A DNA stretch of 45,411 nt. It comes from Roseivivax halodurans JCM 10272 (GTDB lineage: Bacteria; Pseudomonadota; Alphaproteobacteria; Rhodobacterales; Rhodobacteraceae). Positions 43,134-45,411 of this stretch are shown one piece after another. The notes under the pieces are model-generated. The model was not told the origin of the DNA and searched no databases. It worked only from the letters and a program-made list of their open reading frames with translations. The number at the start of each line of letters is the position of its first letter. Position 1 is the first letter of the stretch. The position numbers and the translations under genes are program-made. Location of the stretch: NCBI RefSeq assembly GCF_000521785.1, contig NZ_JALZ01000020.1, positions 1 to 45,411 of the forward strand. The letters are read 5' to 3'.

Positions 43134-43862
43134 ATGCACACCCATATCGTCCATGCCCATCCCGACCCTAACTCCTACAACGGCGCTCTCACGCGCACGG
43201 CGGAGCGCACGCTGCTGGAGCAGGGGAGCTCCGTGACGGTGAGCGACCCCTATGCGACGGGTTTCGATCCCGTGGAAAGCGGGCGACATTACGCTAGCCG
43301 GTCGGAGCCCGATCACTTCACTCCGCTTGCCGAGCAGCGTCATGCCTGGAAGACCGGCACATTGCCAGATGAGGTCGCGACGGAGATCGCTTACCTCGAC
43401 GAGGCTGACCTGCTCATCCTGCAGTTTCCGCTCTGGTGGCATGGCCCGCCGGCGATCCTGAAGGGCTGGATGGACCGCGTCTTCGTGAGCGGCGGCCTCT
43501 ACACGAGCGGCATGCGCTACGATACGGGGTACTTCAAAGGGCGCCGGGCGATGGTGTCCGTCACCACGGGCGCGCCCCGCGCCGCTTTCGGTCCGGGCAG
43601 CCGCGGCGGGGACTTCGAGACGATGCTCTGGCCGGTGCAGTATTCGCTGCACTACATGGGGTTCTCGGTCCTGCCGCCGTTCATCTCCTATGGCGTGCAG
43701 GGGCATGGCTACAGCTACGAGGATCAGAGCAGCCTGGAGGAGAGGTTGCGTGGCAACCTCGGGGCCTGGGCGTCGCATCTGGCAAGCCTTCACGACGTCG
43801 AGCCCCTGCGGTTTCCGGGCTGGTCCGACTGGACCGAGGATGGCAGCGCGATCGAAAGGTAG
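43134..43862 (+). CDS. Flavodoxin-fold NAD(P)H:quinone oxidoreductase
   Basis: A 242-residue NQO1/KefF/MdaB-like protein (PF02525). The FMN/FAD-binding start is HIVHAHPDPNSYNGALT, the active-site segment is LLILQFPLWWHGPPAILKGWMDRVF, and SVTTGAPRAAFGP forms the third loop. These enzymes do two-electron reduction of quinones or electrophiles with NAD(P)H in the cytoplasm. A GAAGGGG ribosome site precedes ATG 43134. The divergent LysR gene is the likely activator, perhaps in response to an electrophile. Confidence 0.9.
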   Translation: MHTHIVHAHPDPNSYNGALTRTAERTLLEQGSSVTVSDPYATGFDPVESGRHYASRSEPDHFTPLAEQRHAWKTGTLPDEVATEIAYLDEADLLILQFPLWWHGPPAILKGWMDRVFVSGGLYTSGMRYDTGYFKGRRAMVSVTTGAPRAAFGPGSRGGDFETMLWPVQYSLHYMGFSVLPPFISYGVQGHGYSYEDQSSLEERLRGNLGAWASHLASLHDVEPLRFPGWSDWTEDGSAIER

Positions 43863-43932
43863 CGCCGCACGGCCGCAGAGTGTCAGCTATCACCTGCAGG
43901 CAGCGAGCAGGTGCAGTACTGGCCGGCGTCGC

Positions 43933-44562
43933 TCAACTGTGGGGTTGGAGATCCTTGCCCGCGAGCAAACCCGCGGCCGCGATCATCAACCCGCCGCAAA
44001 TCTTGTTCACGAGACCGAGTGAACGTCGCCTCAGCGCCCGCGCCGCGCGGATGCCGAGCCATCCCCAGAGCAGCAATATTACCCCGTCGATGACAAGGTA
44101 GGTCAGGCCGAGGACGAACAGTTGCGGGACGACCGGGCTGGCGGGATTGATGAACTGGGGGAAGAGGGCGCCGAAGAAGACGACCGCGAAGAGATTGGCC
44201 ATCGAGGTCACGAACCCCTGCTGGAACAGCCGGGCCGGCGTCCCACTAGCTCGTGTTGTTCTTCCCGTGGCGTCCTCCTTCGCGAGGATCAACTGGAGGC
44301 CGATCCAGGCAAGGTAGGCCACGCCGAACCACTTGATCAGGTGGAAGGCGGTGGCCGACGTGGCGATGATCGCCGCGAGACCGAACGCGGCCGCCACCAT
44401 CTGCACGCAGTTGGCCGAAAGGTCGCCCGCCGCCGTGTACACGCTGCGCCGCAGGCCGTGCCGGATGCTGTTCGAGATGATCAGCAACTGACTTGTGTCG
44501 GGAGGCGTGGCGAAGAAGACTGCGACGACGCCCAGGTAGAGAAAGTAGATATCCAGAGCCAT
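43933..44562 (-). CDS. LysE/RhtB family exporter
   Basis: A 209-residue membrane protein with about six helices, the second such exporter in this window. The LysE motif is in the variant form ATPPDTSQLLIISNSIRHGLRR (19-40; PPD for PGPD), followed by AGDLSANCVQMVAAAFGLAAI, FGVAYLAWIGLQLI and FQQGFVTSMANLFAVVFFGALFPQF. It exports amino acids or similar compounds. ATG 44562 is preferred over a TTG 27 bases earlier. It stands alone; no regulator is directly beside it. Confidence 0.88.
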   Translation of the reverse strand: MALDIYFLYLGVVAVFFATPPDTSQLLIISNSIRHGLRRSVYTAAGDLSANCVQMVAAAFGLAAIIATSATAFHLIKWFGVAYLAWIGLQLILAKEDATGRTTRASGTPARLFQQGFVTSMANLFAVVFFGALFPQFINPASPVVPQLFVLGLTYLVIDGVILLLWGWLGIRAARALRRRSLGLVNKICGGLMIAAAGLLAGKDLQPHS

Positions 44563-44964
44563 CTGACTGTCAACCGCCCCAGCACTCAACCTTGAAGATC
44601 AGTGATGGGGAGGGCCGGACTCAGCCAATTCATGAAATTGGCGCTCAGCTCTGAACAGGCCGCCTGCCTAGGCAGGAAGGGCGGGAACCCGACGGTCGCT
44701 GCGAAGGCATGATAGCATCGGCCAACCTGCGGAAACAGACTTCATGGGTGCCGAGGTGTGCAGTTATCCGGTGCGGCGCCGCGTGGCCGTTTCAAACCCA
44801 TGCGCCAGGTGGCGCGTTGTCGATAGATGACCGGTTTGATGCCGACGAGCTCAGAGGTCGTCGTGGTTTTCGGGGCTCCGTTCGTTCTTAACAAAGGCGG
44901 AGCCCAGCTCGGCAGTTGTTTGGACTTAGGGAACCTGCTGACACTTTCCGGACCTTCAGAGACC
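44563..44964. other. No gene seen; one inverted repeat
   Basis: The 400 bases between the exporter and the glycosyltransferase have only weak frames. GGGCTCCG (44873-44880) and CGGAGCCC (44898-44905) are an 8-bp inverted repeat with a 17-base spacer; it may belong to a decayed mobile element or to a terminator of the glycosyltransferase gene on the minus strand. Confidence 0.4.
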
Positions 44965-45411
44965 TCAAGCGGAGACGTGTTGGTCGGGGCGCACTCCCCC
45001 GGTTGTGACAAGGAGCGTCGACCATTTCGCGGCGGTTCGAGCCTCGTGGCCTATGGCACGCTTTTGATCGAACGCCATGCGGGTGATTGTGCGGATCGTG
45101 GCCGCCCAGGCCTCGGGCGTTGGAGACAGAACGGGAACCACACCTTCCGAAGCCTGATCAACGAGGCCGTCGACATGAGAAGCGATGACCATGCGACCGG
45201 CCGCGCGGGCTTCGAGCGCGACGAGGCCGAACGGCTCCCACCGGGAGGGCATCGCGACCACGTCGAGGCCGGCGATGGCGGAGGCGGGATTGGCGGCGAA
45301 CCGGCAGATCTCGATGCGGGAATCGCCTGCCGCAAGCGCCGTCAGCGCTGCGCGCTCGGGCCCATCACCAATTAAACGCAGCCGGAGTTTGGGATCGTCC
45401 ACCTGGCGGAA
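44965..45411 (-). CDS. GT4-family glycosyltransferase, C-terminal part
   Basis: The frame is open at the window edge, so the N-terminal domain is outside. The visible 148 residues are the nucleotide-sugar-binding half: LRLRLIGDGPERAALTALAA, then LDVVAMPSRWEPFGLVALEARAAG with the EX7E motif (E-PFGLVAL-E) of retaining GT4 enzymes, and VASHVDGLVDQASEGVVP. It should add a sugar from an NDP donor in polysaccharide or lipid assembly; acceptor unknown. The last 25 residues (TAAKWSTLLVTTGGVRPDQHVSA) do not look like the usual closing helix, so the 3' end may be replaced by other DNA. Confidence 0.8.
   Translation of the reverse strand, partial: FRQVDDPKLRLRLIGDGPERAALTALAAGDSRIEICRFAANPASAIAGLDVVAMPSRWEPFGLVALEARAAGRMVIASHVDGLVDQASEGVVPVLSPTPEAWAATIRTITRMAFDQKRAIGHEARTAAKWSTLLVTTGGVRPDQHVSA

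Noticed and set aside
1-45411. tRNA, rRNA, CRISPR arrays or replication origin
   Set aside because: I looked for tRNA-like TTCGANTC arms with acceptor stems, regularly spaced repeats and DnaA-box clusters and saw none that hold.

Overview
The window reads as a high-GC alphaproteobacterial chromosome, most likely Rhodobacteraceae (Roseobacter/Rhodobacter type). The reasons are the complete aerobic cobalamin pathway in the CobA-W style, a bluF-E-D-C-like gene order, a DUF1636-cobW pair, and IS5-family remnants with typical alphaproteobacterial transposase sequence. The organism assignment is an inference from gene content.

Layout. 1-432: C-terminal end of a PepSY-type membrane protein. 536-4141: a cobalamin riboswitch followed by a corrinoid-type ABC importer (binding protein, permease, ATPase) and a blue-copper cupredoxin, the last three junctions overlapping. 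Facing it at 4223-4917 is a second cobalamin riboswitch (minus strand) that reads into a PCuAC-like periplasmic metal chaperone. 4971-19248: one very compact minus-strand operon behind a third cobalamin riboswitch: DUF1636, cobW, cobN, cobG, cobH, cobI, cobJ, cobL, cobE, cobM, cobB, cobA, cobF. The cobK gene lies inside it on the opposite strand and overlaps both neighbours. 19305-26972: cobO-cobQ (+), then cobC, cbiB, an L-threonine-kinase-like gene and a phosphatase (-), then cobU-cobT-cobS (+). Together these genes take uroporphyrinogen III to cobalamin: CobA, I, G, J, M, F, K, L and H make hydrogenobyrinate, CobB amidates it, CobN (with CobS/CobT chelatase subunits that are not in this window) inserts cobalt, CobO adenosylates, CobQ amidates, CobC/CbiB/kinase make and attach the aminopropanol arm, and CobU/T/S build the lower loop. 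BluB, CobR and the two small chelatase subunits are not seen.

27.0-31.7 kb: an Lrp/AsnC regulator diverging from a LysE exporter, then a DapA-like aldolase and a MocR regulator diverging from an MFS transporter. Both intergenic gaps hold clear inverted repeats. 31.7-36.6 kb: decayed accessory DNA with three IS5-family remnants (one with both terminal repeats), two small hypothetical genes and an intact D-amino-acid-oxidase-like gene. 36.6-39.9 kb: visibly more A+T-rich sequence with a secreted cysteine-module protein of unknown family, and an AIPR-type (abortive phage infection) protein whose stop codon overlaps the start of a 43-residue single-pass membrane protein not previously listed; a hairpin closes this pair. 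40.3-44.6 kb: TetR-MFS with a perfect operator palindrome, LysR diverging from a flavodoxin-fold quinone reductase, and a second LysE exporter. The right edge is a partial GT4 glycosyltransferase.

The two places that deserve most attention are the B12-riboswitch-controlled metal proteins near 3.7-4.9 kb (the PCuAC-like protein seems to lack most copper ligands and is His-rich, so cobalt is a candidate cargo) and the AIPR plus micro-membrane-protein pair at 38.5-39.9 kb, a candidate two-gene anti-phage unit.
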